64,000 nucleotides of DNA from Lentilactobacillus kefiri (GTDB lineage: Bacteria > Bacillota > Bacilli > Lactobacillales > Lactobacillaceae). Position 1 is the first letter of the stretch; every line of letters begins with the position of its first letter. The notes beneath the pieces were generated by a model. It searched no databases. It was given only the letters and a program-made list of their open reading frames with translations, and had not been told where the DNA came from. Location of the stretch: contig NZ_BJVK01000002.1 in NCBI RefSeq assembly GCF_007989105.1, positions 1-64,000 on the forward strand. Direction: 5' to 3'. The position numbers and the translations under genes were made by a program. Of the stretch, positions 44,020 through 53,757 are shown in pieces.

Positions 44020-45419
44020 TTAATGACTATTTTTTTGTTTTTGAATTCTAAAATTAATGATTGCTGCAATCAAAGCAGCTGCACTCAGACACGTTGCCAG
44101 AAGAAAGTCGTATCGACCACCCACAAACGAACGGGCGGCTAAATTGCCAGTTCCGTTGTTCTGGTTAATTGCCATGACGGCAGCCATAATTCCAACTCCA
44201 ATTGACCCCGCAAATTGTTGGAGCATGCTAAACAGAGAGTTGATGTCGGTTCGAAATTTCTGGGGAACGTTCAACATCGCATTGGAGATGGAATTTGAGA
44301 AGCCCATGTTGAAGCCGAATCGTAGGAAGGAATAGACAAATAAAATGATCAGGGCAGTCAAGAACTCCTGAATGCCAAAGAAGATTAATCCACCAAGGGT
44401 CATTGAGCACAACCCAATGTAAATGGGAAGCGCATAGCCTTTAAGATCGGCAAGATGACCGGCAAATGGGGAAACTGCAGCCCCAACCAGTGAACCGGGA
44501 AGTAAGACCAATCCGGCGATAAATGGCGAATTGTGCAGAACATACTGGCAATAGACTGGAATTAGAAATGAAACGCCAATATTAACAAATTGAAGGACAA
44601 AGTAGGTAAAAGCCGATAGCGAAGTTGAAAGCCACTTCAAGACTTTGATGTCCAACAATTGCGAATGACCATGGGTGTCGGAATAAATAAGCCCAGAGCA
44701 ATTAAACCAACCACAAATGGGATGAGAACCTGTGAACTCAAGACCGCATATTTGCCGGCTTTACTAACTGCAAAGACAAACGAGAATAATGTGGCAGCCA
44801 GCAAGCCGAGGCTTAAAACATCAAAGGAACCGGTACCTACCGGATCAATGCGGATATAGTGGGAGCCAAGCCACCAGCTGACAACGATGATTGGGAGGAT
44901 TAACCAGAAAATCATTCGCCAGGACATGGTTGAAGAAATTGTGCCACCATAAGTCGACCCCAAAGCTGGTGCTAATGAAATAACCATGCCGGCAAGGCCA
45001 GTCATTGAACCAATCCGATCAGCCGGAATTCGGCTGAAGATAATATGAAACATGAGTGGAGTCGAGAGCCCGGTCGCAATGGCTTGAATCAGCCGACCGC
45101 TCATGAGAATTGGAAAGCTTGGTGAAAGAGCACACATAACGTCGCCAACCACAAAGGCGATCGCGGCAAATAAATGAATTGTTTGAGACTTAAATTTTTT
45201 AAGCAGAAAAGCAGTGGTTGCCATAACAATGGTGACCATCAGCAGGTAGCCGGTGGTAATCCACTGAACCGTATCCAAGGTGACGTTAAAGACCTTGGTT
45301 AATTCTGGAAAGGTGACGTTCATTGATGTTTCTGTAAGAATTCCGGTGAATGAGAGCAGCGCAGCGGCCAACAGGCCCAGATAAGTCTGCCGGGTGATTT
45401 TTTGGTTAGTTTGTGACAT
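44020..45419 (-). pseudogene. DHA2-type MFS multidrug exporter, frameshifted
   Basis: Two overlapping minus-strand frames together make one 14-TM drug:H+ antiporter of the EmrB/QacA type. The first 260 residues (45419-44637) hold the N-terminal half with motif GRLIQAIATGLSTP. The last 212 (44658-44020) hold the C-terminal half starting at LDIKV. In the second frame the residues just upstream read DTHGHSQLLDIKV, the normal family linker, so the frames join about 44660-44690 by a one-base change. No slippery heptamer is visible, so a real mutation or sequencing error is more likely than programmed frameshifting. No separate RBS is evident for the second half. Confidence 0.8.
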
Positions 45420-45493
45420 AATCCCATCTCTTTCGTTTTTGATTATTTAATAATGGCAAAATCTTTGATTGAATTTTACATATCTGATTGCAA

Positions 45494-45527
45494 CAAAAAA
45501 GCGAGTGGCAATTCACTCACTCTTGTT
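45494..45527 (-). terminator. Terminator overlapping the degV stop
   Basis: GAGTGAGTGAATTGCCACTC on the minus strand forms a short stem followed by TTTTTT. It overlaps the last codons of the DegV gene. Confidence 0.6.
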
Positions 45528-46394
45528 CAAGCTACTTGCTAAATTGATCCCAGTCCAAATCCCAAAGACGCCCATGGCTTTATCACCAGTGTGAACGGTG
45601 ATTGCCGGGCTGATTTGGTAAGTACTAATGCTTGCTTGTGGGAAATGTTCGCGGAAGGCAATCACCCATGACTGACTGAGTTCCGGATTATTGGCATCAA
45701 CGACTGAAATTCTCATTGGTTGGTCGAATTTAGTCTTATTAATGTTGTCGGTAATATGTTGAAGGGCCTGCTTCATGGTTCTTTCTTTGGCTTCAGGAAC
45801 GATCTTACCATTCTTATCAAAAGTTAGGATCGGTTTGATCTTCAACAGGTTGCCAAAGAATGCCGATGTGTTGGAAATTCGTCCGGTTCGCTGCAGATGA
45901 TCCAAGCTGTCAACAACCAGTGAAACATGAATTGAATCACGGAGTTGTTCAAGCTTGGGGATGATGGTATCGGCATTGGCACCATTTTCAGCCATCTTTG
46001 CTGCTAACAGACATAAGTCAGCTTCGCCGGCGCTGGCAATTTTTGAGTCGAATGGATAGACTTTAATGTTTGTTACTTCATGACTGTATGCCACCAAATT
46101 TTGGTAGAAAGTGGTAATTCCTGATGACAAATTGACACAAATTGCTTCATCATAACCTTTGTCACTCAAGGTATCAAAAGCTTCCTGCATCTGGCCCATG
46201 GTGACTTGGGCGGTAGTTGGTAATTTTTCGGTTTCTGCCAATTTTTTCAGAAATTCCTGTGAGCTGATGTCAACACCATCATGGTATTCCTGGCTGCCAA
46301 AGATAACGGTAATCGGCAACACGGTGATGTTGTATTTAGCAGCCACCACTGGATCAAGGTAACTGGCACTATCGGTAATTACGGCTGTTTTCAT
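45513..46394 (-). CDS. DegV family fatty-acid-binding protein (1)
   Basis: A 293-residue FakB-like protein that binds a fatty acid and presents it to the kinase FakA. The first strand motif is AVITDSASYL, the fatty-acid and Ser-loop region is VTMGQMQEAFDTL, and SSGITTFYQNL is the second lipid-binding block. Related to, but only distantly similar to, the copy at 52781. Multiple FakB paralogs per genome are common, each preferring different acyl chains. No FakA gene is in the window. Confidence 0.87.
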   Translation of the reverse strand: MKTAVITDSASYLDPVVAAKYNITVLPITVIFGSQEYHDGVDISSQEFLKKLAETEKLPTTAQVTMGQMQEAFDTLSDKGYDEAICVNLSSGITTFYQNLVAYSHEVTNIKVYPFDSKIASAGEADLCLLAAKMAENGANADTIIPKLEQLRDSIHVSLVVDSLDHLQRTGRISNTSAFFGNLLKIKPILTFDKNGKIVPEAKERTMKQALQHITDNINKTKFDQPMRISVVDANNPELSQSWVIAFREHFPQASISTYQISPAITVHTGDKAMGVFGIWTGINLASSLNKSE

Positions 46395-46579
46395 TTTAAT
46401 ATCCTCTTTTCGGGGTTGTAAGTGTATTTTAACCCTTATTTTGAGTTAAAACAAAGGATGTATATAAGAATAAACGAGATCAATATATTAGGATTCTCTG
46501 CGTTTCGGGCATCTCCAAGTGATTGCAAAAGGATTATTTACGTTATAATTGACGTAAACAAACAAAAGGATGGGATTAC

Positions 46580-47341
46580 ATGAAATTCATCTCTTGGAAT
46601 GTGAATGGTCTTCGAGCAGTTGTTAAACATGGGTTTGAAGACACATTCAAGCAATTAAATGCCGACTTTTTCTGTGTGCAGGAAACCAAAATGCAGGAAG
46701 GCCAGTTGAAGCTGGAATTGCCCGGCTATCACCAATATTTTAATTACGCTGAGCGAAAGGGTTATTCTGGAACGGCGATCTTTACCAAGCACGAGCCACT
46801 CAATGTGATGTATGGCATCGAAAGCGATGAATTTGATCATGAAGGACGGGCAATTACCCTTGAATACCCCAACTACTATCTGGTGACCAGCTATGTGCCT
46901 AATTCTGGGGCAGGTTTGAAACGGTTGGATTTCCGGATGGGCTGGGATAAAGCTTTTCACCAGTACTTAAATAAGCTGGATGAGAAAAAGCCGGTTATTT
47001 TATGTGGTGACTTAAACGTTGCTCACAAGGAAATTGATTTGAAAAATCCTCAATCCAATCATCACAACGCCGGCTTTACGGACGAAGAACGAGAATCGTT
47101 CACCAAGTTGTTAAGCGAAGGCTTCATGGATACGTTCAGACATTTTTATCCCGATCAAAAGGACATCTATTCATGGTGGAGTTATCGATTCCACTCTCGT
47201 GATCGGAATGCCGGTTGGCGGATTGATTATTTTGTGGCCAGTGATCGCTTGGCTGATAACATTAAAGATTCCAAAATATTGACCGATGTATTTGGATCGG
47301 ATCATTGCCTGGTTGAGTTGGATACAGGAGAAATATCGTAA
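46580..47341 (+). CDS. Exodeoxyribonuclease III / AP endonuclease
   Basis: A 253-residue Mg2+-dependent nuclease of the ExoIII/ExoA family that repairs abasic sites. Landmarks are FISWNVNGLRAV at the start, CVQETKMQ with the metal-binding glutamate, SYVPNSG, GDLNVAHKEIDL, the WWSYR-containing loop with RNAGWRIDYF, and the final GSDHCLVELD with the Asp-His pair. RBS AAAGGA before the ATG. Transcribed alone and ends at a bidirectional terminator. Confidence 0.94.
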   Translation: MKFISWNVNGLRAVVKHGFEDTFKQLNADFFCVQETKMQEGQLKLELPGYHQYFNYAERKGYSGTAIFTKHEPLNVMYGIESDEFDHEGRAITLEYPNYYLVTSYVPNSGAGLKRLDFRMGWDKAFHQYLNKLDEKKPVILCGDLNVAHKEIDLKNPQSNHHNAGFTDEERESFTKLLSEGFMDTFRHFYPDQKDIYSWWSYRFHSRDRNAGWRIDYFVASDRLADNIKDSKILTDVFGSDHCLVELDTGEIS

Positions 47342-47351
47342 CTGAATATTC

Positions 47352-47393
47352 AAAAATGAAAGTCACCAATTTAATTTGGTGGCTTTCATTTTT
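47352..47393. terminator. Bidirectional terminator between exoA and secreted protein
   Basis: A near-perfect 18-bp stem, AAAAATGAAAGTCACCAA with TTGGTGGCTTTCATTTTT, lies between convergent genes. Confidence 0.85.
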
Positions 47394-47397
47394 AATG

Positions 47398-48225
47398 TTA
47401 TGGATAAATTCGCTGACTATTCACGTAGAATTTCTTTCCGCCGACATAATATCGGATGGAAATGGTGACACTATCATCGTACTTTTTATTTTGGTCAGGA
47501 TTGATTGTTGCGAGATGCTGATTTGTTTTCCTGATCTTTAAGCGGTATCGGTCATTGCCCTTTTTGTGGACGTGATACATGGGAAATCCACATACTTTGG
47601 ATTTGGTGTAGACATACAAGGAGCTGCCTTTCTTGATGGTCTTATGAATTTTGGCGTAAGAATAGGGACGTGGCATTTTGGTAACCCAGTAGTTGTAACC
47701 GGTGAAATATTCCAAATAACCGTCCTCGGTTACCCGAAAGCAGTTCTCAATTTTGAATTGTTGTCGGAGTGGGAAAGACTTATTGCCTTGCCAAACCAGA
47801 CCGCCAAGATTACCAGTATATGGCTGCTTGAAGTATGACTGGTATTTTGGTGCATGGACCTTTTTAAAGTATGAAGTCTTCGCCCAGATACCTTTGGTGA
47901 CGGTGACGTTATGTTTGGATTGAACGATCCCTTTCCGCAAATGCCAACTTAAATTGTTCATATTAATGGTGATGTATGTCTTATGTGACTTGGCGCTTTT
48001 ACCAAGACTGCCGGATTTAAACACGGTGCCTTTGGGGATCGTAATCTTCACGTTCTTATAGTGACTGTTAGTGGTATGAATGGTCCGCCTGGTTTCCAAA
48101 TACTGGTTCTTGGCGAGCTTGGTCAGATACTTACTGCTGGCATTCGCCGTGACAGTAAGGATTACAAGCGTCAGGAAAGCCATAGTCACAAGGATGAATG
48201 CCTTCTTAATTCTGGTTAAAGTCAT
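47398..48225 (-). CDS. Secreted protein of unknown function, paralog 1
   Basis: A 275-residue exported, very basic protein. Residues 1-29 are a signal peptide ending TANAS. The mature part has shared landmarks with its neighbours: TTNSHYKNVKITIPKGTVF, FRVTEDGYLEYF in the middle and a C-terminal strand-rich tail. It contains many Tyr, Lys and Phe residues but no catalytic motif I can name. It lies 12 bp after paralog 2 and is co-transcribed. I do not recognise a family name; small wall-associated lactobacillar proteins of this build are generally uncharacterised. Confidence 0.75.
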   Translation of the reverse strand: MTLTRIKKAFILVTMAFLTLVILTVTANASSKYLTKLAKNQYLETRRTIHTTNSHYKNVKITIPKGTVFKSGSLGKSAKSHKTYITINMNNLSWHLRKGIVQSKHNVTVTKGIWAKTSYFKKVHAPKYQSYFKQPYTGNLGGLVWQGNKSFPLRQQFKIENCFRVTEDGYLEYFTGYNYWVTKMPRPYSYAKIHKTIKKGSSLYVYTKSKVCGFPMYHVHKKGNDRYRLKIRKTNQHLATINPDQNKKYDDSVTISIRYYVGGKKFYVNSQRIYP

Positions 48226-48237
48226 TGTAAATCCTCC

Positions 48238-49047
48238 CTATTTAAAATTTGTGACGCTGTTATTTTCGTACCAGTCAACCTTGCCAATTCTATAAACCCA
48301 GTTGGTCAGAATCTTTTTGACGTTGGTGGTGCTTGGAATAACCGTGATGGTGCCGTTGCCGGTACTATTAATTGTCAAATGATAATCATGATGGGATTTT
48401 TTGACGAAGGACAGACCGCTGATCTTTGATTTAAAAGCCAAAATGGTTTCACCGCTGGCAAGTGGATGGCTGGCTTTCACAACCTTTAAGCTGGCAGTCG
48501 GTTTTGGAGAAACCTTGAAAGTAAACGGAGATTTTGCGTAATATTCCAAGTACCCATTGCTGGTGACTCGGAATCGGGTACCGGAAGCGGTGGTGTAGTT
48601 GGCTGGCAAGCGATCGCCTTTCCAAAGATTGCCGGTTTCGGTCTTAATTTTATTGCGTGATTTCTTTCCATCTGACTGCACGGCAAAGTAGCTCAGGTAA
48701 ACCGGTTTGTGGATTTGCTTAAAGTTATAACCTTTTGCGCGAAGCCAATGGGTATAAACACCAGGCTTTTTCTGGCTGAGCAGTGGCTTTCGGATGTTGT
48801 AGCTTAAACGTTCCAGATTAATGGCAACGTACTTATTGCCGTGGACGTGTTTGATGCCGCCCACTTGAACCGTGGTTCCCTTGGGTATGGTGACTTTAAC
48901 CTGCTTTTTACTGTTATATGTAGTGATGCTGCGTTGGGTTTTTAAAAAACTGTTTTTGATGACCGTGGCATGGGCTGGCTGAACTTGAAGCAAGGCTCCC
49001 CCAAATAATGCCAGCGTGCCGATCATAATTTTTGATGTTAGTCGCAT
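48238..49047 (-). CDS. Secreted protein of unknown function, paralog 2
   Basis: A 269-residue exported basic protein. The signal peptide is residues 1-27 ending QPAHA. Shared landmarks with paralogs 1 and 3 are VKVTIPKGTTVQ, the block KPVYLSYF and RVTSNGYLEYY, and PKPTASLKV. The start at 49047 is preferred over 49095 because AAGGGGGAG precedes it on the minus strand and gives a clean signal peptide. It is the first gene of a two-gene unit with paralog 1. Function unknown. Confidence 0.75.
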   Translation of the reverse strand: MRLTSKIMIGTLALFGGALLQVQPAHATVIKNSFLKTQRSITTYNSKKQVKVTIPKGTTVQVGGIKHVHGNKYVAINLERLSYNIRKPLLSQKKPGVYTHWLRAKGYNFKQIHKPVYLSYFAVQSDGKKSRNKIKTETGNLWKGDRLPANYTTASGTRFRVTSNGYLEYYAKSPFTFKVSPKPTASLKVVKASHPLASGETILAFKSKISGLSFVKKSHHDYHLTINSTGNGTITVIPSTTNVKKILTNWVYRIGKVDWYENNSVTNFK

Positions 49048-49102
49048 GTGTGTCTCCCCCTTACATAGCTTAATTGTAGCAGAGTAGGAGAACATTGGCA
49101 GA

Positions 49103-49141
49103 TAAAAAAATCCGCCAAATTTTCAAGAATATCTGGCGGAT
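49103..49141 (-). terminator. Terminator after the small membrane protein
   Basis: ATCCGCCA and TGGCGGAT arms (49110-49117 and 49134-49141) with seven T residues on the minus strand. Confidence 0.85.
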
Positions 49142-49148
49142 AAATTAT

Positions 49149-49493
49149 TTAGTTGTGAATTTGCTGCCACATGAGAACAACCATTACAATGCTTATGAAG
49201 GCTGTCCCTGCGATAAATGACCATTCCGGAAACGTTATTAAAGGCAGATCGCTGGTACCTTGTCTCTTACGGGTAAATTTTTCAATTCCGATAAATAATT
49301 CACCAAGTACCAAAAGAAGGATCGGGTTAAAAAAGAGTGCGATTCGATTGCCTCTACTGTTAACTAAAGCGCCGTTAAGTCCAAATCCATTGAAGTGTAG
49401 GGCAATTGTTGTCGGGGCAAGTAAGAAAAGGATGAAAGAAACGATGAAAACAATTAGATAGGTTGTTCTGATTGCTAACTGAAATTTTTTCAA
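49149..49493 (-). CDS. Small membrane protein, 114 residues
   Basis: A predicted inner-membrane protein with three hydrophobic segments (residues about 8-30, 52-68, 90-108). A conserved-looking polar stretch GFGLNGALVNSRGNR lies between the first two. I do not recognise the family. It stands alone, with a terminator behind and a large stem-loop region ahead of it. The RBS on the minus strand is GGAGG. Confidence 0.65.
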   Translation of the reverse strand: MKKFQLAIRTTYLIVFIVSFILFLLAPTTIALHFNGFGLNGALVNSRGNRIALFFNPILLLVLGELFIGIEKFTRKRQGTSDLPLITFPEWSFIAGTAFISIVMVVLMWQQIHN

Positions 49494-49605
49494 TGCAAAT
49501 CCTCCACGTGATGTGACTTGTTGCCAATAGAGTACTCCGTCAATCAGACTTTGTACATATGTTTCCGGCTTTTATTTAAAAAAAGAGTGGGACTAAAGGC
49601 GTTTT

Positions 49606-49684
49606 GATCCCGGAATTTAAGAGCATCAATCAGATTATTCCTGGTGTTGGAATGATTGATTGATGCTCTTAAATGGCCGGGATC
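49606..49684. repeat. Long intergenic inverted repeat upstream of small membrane gene
   Basis: Arms of about 27 bases (GATCCCGG...ATCAATCA at 49606-49632, and its near-complement at 49657-49684) pair with one two-base bulge. No transposase or other gene is inside. A GCACGTTTCA motif follows at about 49695, as in the hairpin region after gnd. Confidence 0.75.
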
Positions 49685-49728
49685 AGCCGATTGTTGCACG
49701 TTTCAAAAAATAATATGGTATTACGAAA

Positions 49729-49766
49729 GAGGTTGAGGCAAAAGCATACACTTTTGTCTCAGCCTC
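49729..49766 (-). terminator. Terminator of pgcA, GAGGTTGAG-type stem
   Basis: GAGGTTGAGGCAAAAG (49729-49744) and CTTTTGTCTCAGCCTC (49751-49766) form a 16-bp imperfect stem, just past the phosphoglucomutase stop. It resembles 34825-34869. Confidence 0.8.
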
Positions 49767-49779
49767 GTTCCAACAAAAT

Positions 49780-51525
49780 CTAGTTATTAATCAATTTATC
49801 AATCATTTTATCAACAGCATCCACGTAACTGGCTAGCTTCTTGTCGGCTGCGTCTTGGCTCTTATCGTCAACTTCCAAGTAGAACTTCACTTTAGGCTCG
49901 GTTCCTGAAGGACGAACGGCCAGCCAGGTTTCGTCATCCAACCAGTACTTCAATACGTTGGACTTAGGCAAATCAATAGCGGTCTTCTTGCCATCCTTAT
50001 CAGTTAATTCTGATGACTGATAGTCAGCGTGACTCAATACCTTGTGACCGTTAAATTCAGTCAATGGGTTGTCACGGAGTTCTGACATGATGTGCGCCAT
50101 TTTGTCTTTACCATCCAGACCATCAAATTCTTTGGCAATGGTCTTTTCAGCGTAGTAACCGTACTTCTGGAACATTTCCTGGACGCCATCGTACAACGTC
50201 TTGTTCTGACTCTTGTAGTAAGCGGCAACTTCTGCCAGCAACAGAACAGTTTGAATGGCATCTTTGTCACGAACAAATGGCTTGATCAGGTAACCAAAAC
50301 TCTCTTCAAAGCCAAACAGGAAGGTGTGATCATGTTGAGTTTCGTAATGATGGATGGCTTCAGCGATAAACTTGAATCCAGTCAAAACATTGTTGGTGGC
50401 AACACCGTATGAAGCGGCAATCTTAGGAGCTAAATCGGTGGAGACAATTGACTTAACAATTGTACCATCAGCTGGCAGGTCGCCGGCTTTCTTCTTGGCT
50501 GCCAAGATGTAGTTCAACAGAACGCTGGCAATTTGGTTACCGCTTAATAATTGGTAACTGCCGTCGGGTTGACGAACGGCACAGCCAAGCCGATCGGCAT
50601 CAGGATCCGAAGCGATTAAGACATCGGCTGAAATCTTCTTGCCCAGCTTAGTTGCCAAATCAAATGCTTGTGGAAACTCTGGATTTGGAAATGGCGTAGT
50701 TGGAAATTCAGGATCAGCAATGGTTTGTTCCGGAACAACAACGTAGTTCTTGAAGCCGGCTTCTTCCAAAGCACGACGAGCAATCACTTTACCGGTACCA
50801 TGGAGTGGTGAGTAAACAAACTTCATGTTGGCACCGACATTTTTGATTAAGTCCAAGTCGATGTTAACCGTCTTAACCTTGGCAAGGTAGGCTTGATCAA
50901 CCGCTTCACCAATCAGATTCATGATTTTAGCTTCACGCAAGTCTTGTTCAGGGGTAACATGGATTGCGAACAAGTCACTGTTTTTACGAATGTAGGAAGT
51001 GATTAAATCAGATTCCTTTGGTGGCATCTGGCCACCGTCTTGGCCATAAATCTTAAATCCGTTATATTGCTTTGGATTATGGCTGGCGGTAATCATGATG
51101 CCGGCATAAGTATTTAAGTGACGAACAGCGAATGATAATTCAGGAGTTGGTCGAATGTCGTCGAAGACAAAGGTGGGAATGTGGTGATAACCCAATACCT
51201 TTGCGGACTCATGAGCAAATTCCTTTGAATGGTAACGAGAATCAAAACTAATTGCGACTCCACGTTTTCTGGTTGCTTCATCGAGAGTATCCATAAATGA
51301 AGCTAATCCTTCGGCAGCTTGGCGAACAGTGTAAATGTTCATCCGGTTGGTTCCAGCACCAAGCACACCACGCATTCCGGCAGTTCCAAATGAAAGGATC
51401 GTTCCAAATGCATCTGTAATTTTATCTGAATCATTTTTCATTTTATTTAAATCAAGTACGAGATTTTCTGGTAAATTGGGTTGTTTGACCCATTGTTGGT
51501 AAGCGTCTTTAATTTTGTCGTCCAC
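49780..51525 (-). CDS. pgcA: Phosphoglucomutase (alpha-D-phosphohexomutase)
   Basis: Interconverts glucose 1-phosphate and glucose 6-phosphate, linking sugar catabolism to UDP-glucose and wall polymer synthesis. The 581-residue length fits the Firmicutes PgcA group. Active-site serine loop TASHNPKQYNG, metal loop DPDADRLG, sugar-binding loop GFEESFGY and phosphate loop RPSGTEPKVKFY are all present. The RBS is AAGGAGG on the minus strand. Monocistronic with terminator. Confidence 0.94.
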   Translation of the reverse strand: MDDKIKDAYQQWVKQPNLPENLVLDLNKMKNDSDKITDAFGTILSFGTAGMRGVLGAGTNRMNIYTVRQAAEGLASFMDTLDEATRKRGVAISFDSRYHSKEFAHESAKVLGYHHIPTFVFDDIRPTPELSFAVRHLNTYAGIMITASHNPKQYNGFKIYGQDGGQMPPKESDLITSYIRKNSDLFAIHVTPEQDLREAKIMNLIGEAVDQAYLAKVKTVNIDLDLIKNVGANMKFVYSPLHGTGKVIARRALEEAGFKNYVVVPEQTIADPEFPTTPFPNPEFPQAFDLATKLGKKISADVLIASDPDADRLGCAVRQPDGSYQLLSGNQIASVLLNYILAAKKKAGDLPADGTIVKSIVSTDLAPKIAASYGVATNNVLTGFKFIAEAIHHYETQHDHTFLFGFEESFGYLIKPFVRDKDAIQTVLLLAEVAAYYKSQNKTLYDGVQEMFQKYGYYAEKTIAKEFDGLDGKDKMAHIMSELRDNPLTEFNGHKVLSHADYQSSELTDKDGKKTAIDLPKSNVLKYWLDDETWLAVRPSGTEPKVKFYLEVDDKSQDAADKKLASYVDAVDKMIDKLINN

Positions 51526-51725
51526 GACATGACCCTCCTTATATTTAAAATCAACTTAATTATAGAAATTTATTAGGCATCCGTCAATAATTTTACTAGC
51601 CAAAAACGTTAATATAACGGAATATCCTTGACATATCAAGGTAAAGAACATATATTTATTTTAGTAAATTAACTAAAACGATTTGATACATAAAAAACGG
51701 ATTTATTTTACGAAGGGGTGAGATC

Positions 51726-52733
51726 ATGGCAACAATTAAGGATATTGCACATAAGGCCGGGGTTTCGATCACAACAGTTTCACGGGTATTAAATTATGAT
51801 AAGTCATTATCCGTTAGTGACCTGACTCGCAAGAAGATTTTTCAGGCTGCAGAAGCATTGGATTATACAAAGAAGAAACGTTCCAGTACGACTCGGGACA
51901 GCATTGCCGTTGTTGAGTGGTATACCGAGCAGCAGGAACTGGACGATTTGTACTATTTATCAATCAGGATGGGTGTGGAAAAGCAGGCAGAACGGTTCCA
52001 TTATAAAGTTAAACGGTATTTTGCCGACGACTCGCTGTCAAAAATTGACGATGTAAAAGGCATAGTCGCAATCGGTAAGTTTAGTGCCGAACAGATTGAT
52101 GAGATGAGCAAGGTCACCGACAATGTTGTTTTTGTCGACTTTGATACTTTGGCAAGGGGTCACGATTGCGTTGTGACCGATTTTGATAATTCCACCAAAT
52201 CAGTATTGAACTATTTCATCGAAAACGGGCTGAAGCGTATCGGAATGATTTCCGGTGTTGAATATAGTAGTGATCACCAATTGAAAATTACCGATCATCG
52301 CTTTGACGTTTTCAAACATTATTTGGAGAAGCACGCATTGTATGATCCGGCCAATGTCTTTGTCGGCGATTATACAATGCAGTCGAGTTATCAGTTGGTT
52401 GACCAGGCACTGAAAAGTTCCAAGGAAAGTTTCCCTAATGCATTATTTGTTTCCAATGATGCGATGGCGATTGGTGCTTTAAAGGCCCTTCATGAAAATG
52501 GGGTTAAGGTTCCTGAAGATGTCAGCTTGGTTAGCTTCAATGACACGGCTGTTGCAAAATATGTGATTCCTTCTTTAACTGCAGTTAAAGTCAATACCGG
52601 TAAAATGGGTGAAGTTGCTGTTCGCCTGCTTGAAATGGTTGACGCCAGTACCGATGGTGACGCTCATACACCGGAAAAAGTGGTTGTGGCAACAAAAATG
52701 GTTGAACGGGAAAGTGTTAGAAAAGCAAAATAA
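51726..52733 (+). CDS. LacI/GalR family transcriptional regulator
   Basis: A 335-residue repressor. Residues 2-50 are the HTH (TIKDIAHKAGVSITTVSRVLNY) with hinge, and ~60-330 are the sugar-binding domain (NALFVSNDAMAIGALKAL, VSLVSFNDTAVAKYV). The closest group in lactobacilli is GalR-like (short LacI type with SLSVSDLTRKKIF after the HTH). No sugar gene is adjacent, so its target is elsewhere or it acts on pgcA in the divergent direction. RBS AAGGGGTGAG precedes the ATG. Confidence 0.88.
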   Translation: MATIKDIAHKAGVSITTVSRVLNYDKSLSVSDLTRKKIFQAAEALDYTKKKRSSTTRDSIAVVEWYTEQQELDDLYYLSIRMGVEKQAERFHYKVKRYFADDSLSKIDDVKGIVAIGKFSAEQIDEMSKVTDNVVFVDFDTLARGHDCVVTDFDNSTKSVLNYFIENGLKRIGMISGVEYSSDHQLKITDHRFDVFKHYLEKHALYDPANVFVGDYTMQSSYQLVDQALKSSKESFPNALFVSNDAMAIGALKALHENGVKVPEDVSLVSFNDTAVAKYVIPSLTAVKVNTGKMGEVAVRLLEMVDASTDGDAHTPEKVVVATKMVERESVRKAK

Positions 52734-52771
52734 AAGGACTGGCACATTTTTGTACCAATCCTTTTGATTTT
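52732..52771. terminator. Bidirectional terminator between LacI and DegV genes
   Basis: AAAAGGACTGG...CA and TG...CCAATCCTTTT pair across a short loop, with T and A tracts outside, between convergent genes. Confidence 0.8.
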
Positions 52772-52780
52772 TTATTTTGA

Positions 52781-53620
52781 TTATCCCAGTAAATAGGTAA
52801 CACCGGTTGAATTCCGGCCAATAAATGTCGTCATTTCAGGATTCGTTGGGACAACGGAAATCGGCACAAACGGGAATTCTTCGGTTAGCATGCTTCGTAA
52901 GAACTGAGCTCTTGTTGAAGTGCCGGAATGTAGAATGCTGAGTTGGACAATGCATTCATCGTGCATGTGCGCAATCTGAGTTTTCCAGAACTCGTTTAAG
53001 GACTCGTCCTTGGATCCATGCGCCACCAAACGAAAGTCGTTACCTTTGAAAGCCAACATGTAAGCTGTATTTGCATGCTTGCCAAGGAAACCCTGCAGCT
53101 TGGTGATAATCCGGTTGTTGACGATTTGCTGGTTGTTGCGGACTGAGAAAAAGATCCGGGTGTTATCACGGACTTTTGCCAATTCAGGCAATATATCTTT
53201 GATTATTTTGCCTTCCTTGATCATTTTGGCAGCTTTAAGCACTTGATAGGCCAACCCGGCAGCCGTCACCTGACTATTCAGGACGGTGACGTCAGTTGTG
53301 GATTTGCTGGCAGCTGTTTTAGCGTTATTGTAAGAGGAAGACATCTTATCACTCAAATGAATTGATAAGATTTGGCTGCCGTCCTCGCCCAATTTGTTGT
53401 AAGTTTCGGTTAGATCAGCCACCGAAATATCTCCAATAACCGGTTTATTTTTTCCGGAATCAAATAGTTGGAGAAACTTCTCGCTGCTTATCTTGTTAAC
53501 GTAACCGAACACTCTGCCATCTATCAAAATAGGTGGGTTCAATACATAGATATTGTATGCTCGGATGTCGGCGTTTGCCACGTGGGCAGCGGAATCAGTT
53601 ACAATTTTAATTTTGCTCAT
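52781..53620 (-). CDS. DegV family fatty-acid-binding protein (2)
   Basis: A 279-residue FakB-like protein and divergent paralog of the one at 45513. It opens KIKIVTDSAAHV and carries ISVADLTETYNKL and SDKMSSSYNNAKT in the lipid-binding region. It is a more basic, shorter form. The start at 53620 is set by GGGGTG on the minus strand; the ATG nine bases earlier is too close. A partner FakA is not seen. Confidence 0.83.
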   Translation of the reverse strand: MSKIKIVTDSAAHVANADIRAYNIYVLNPPILIDGRVFGYVNKISSEKFLQLFDSGKNKPVIGDISVADLTETYNKLGEDGSQILSIHLSDKMSSSYNNAKTAASKSTTDVTVLNSQVTAAGLAYQVLKAAKMIKEGKIIKDILPELAKVRDNTRIFFSVRNNQQIVNNRIITKLQGFLGKHANTAYMLAFKGNDFRLVAHGSKDESLNEFWKTQIAHMHDECIVQLSILHSGTSTRAQFLRSMLTEEFPFVPISVVPTNPEMTTFIGRNSTGVTYLLG

Positions 53621-53757
53621 ATTATTCACCCCAGGTACTCGAAATTTGTCTACACTGTTATTGTATAGTATTCGTTAGTATAATTGTTGTGTTTATGAAA
53701 AGATTAGATTTTAATTCTAACTTTGTTCACAATTTATTCATGAAAGGACTGAAACCC

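Noticed and set aside
44637-44690. Programmed ribosomal frameshift in the DHA2 exporter
   Set aside because: No slippery heptamer and no downstream pseudoknot-like structure; a simple indel is more likely.
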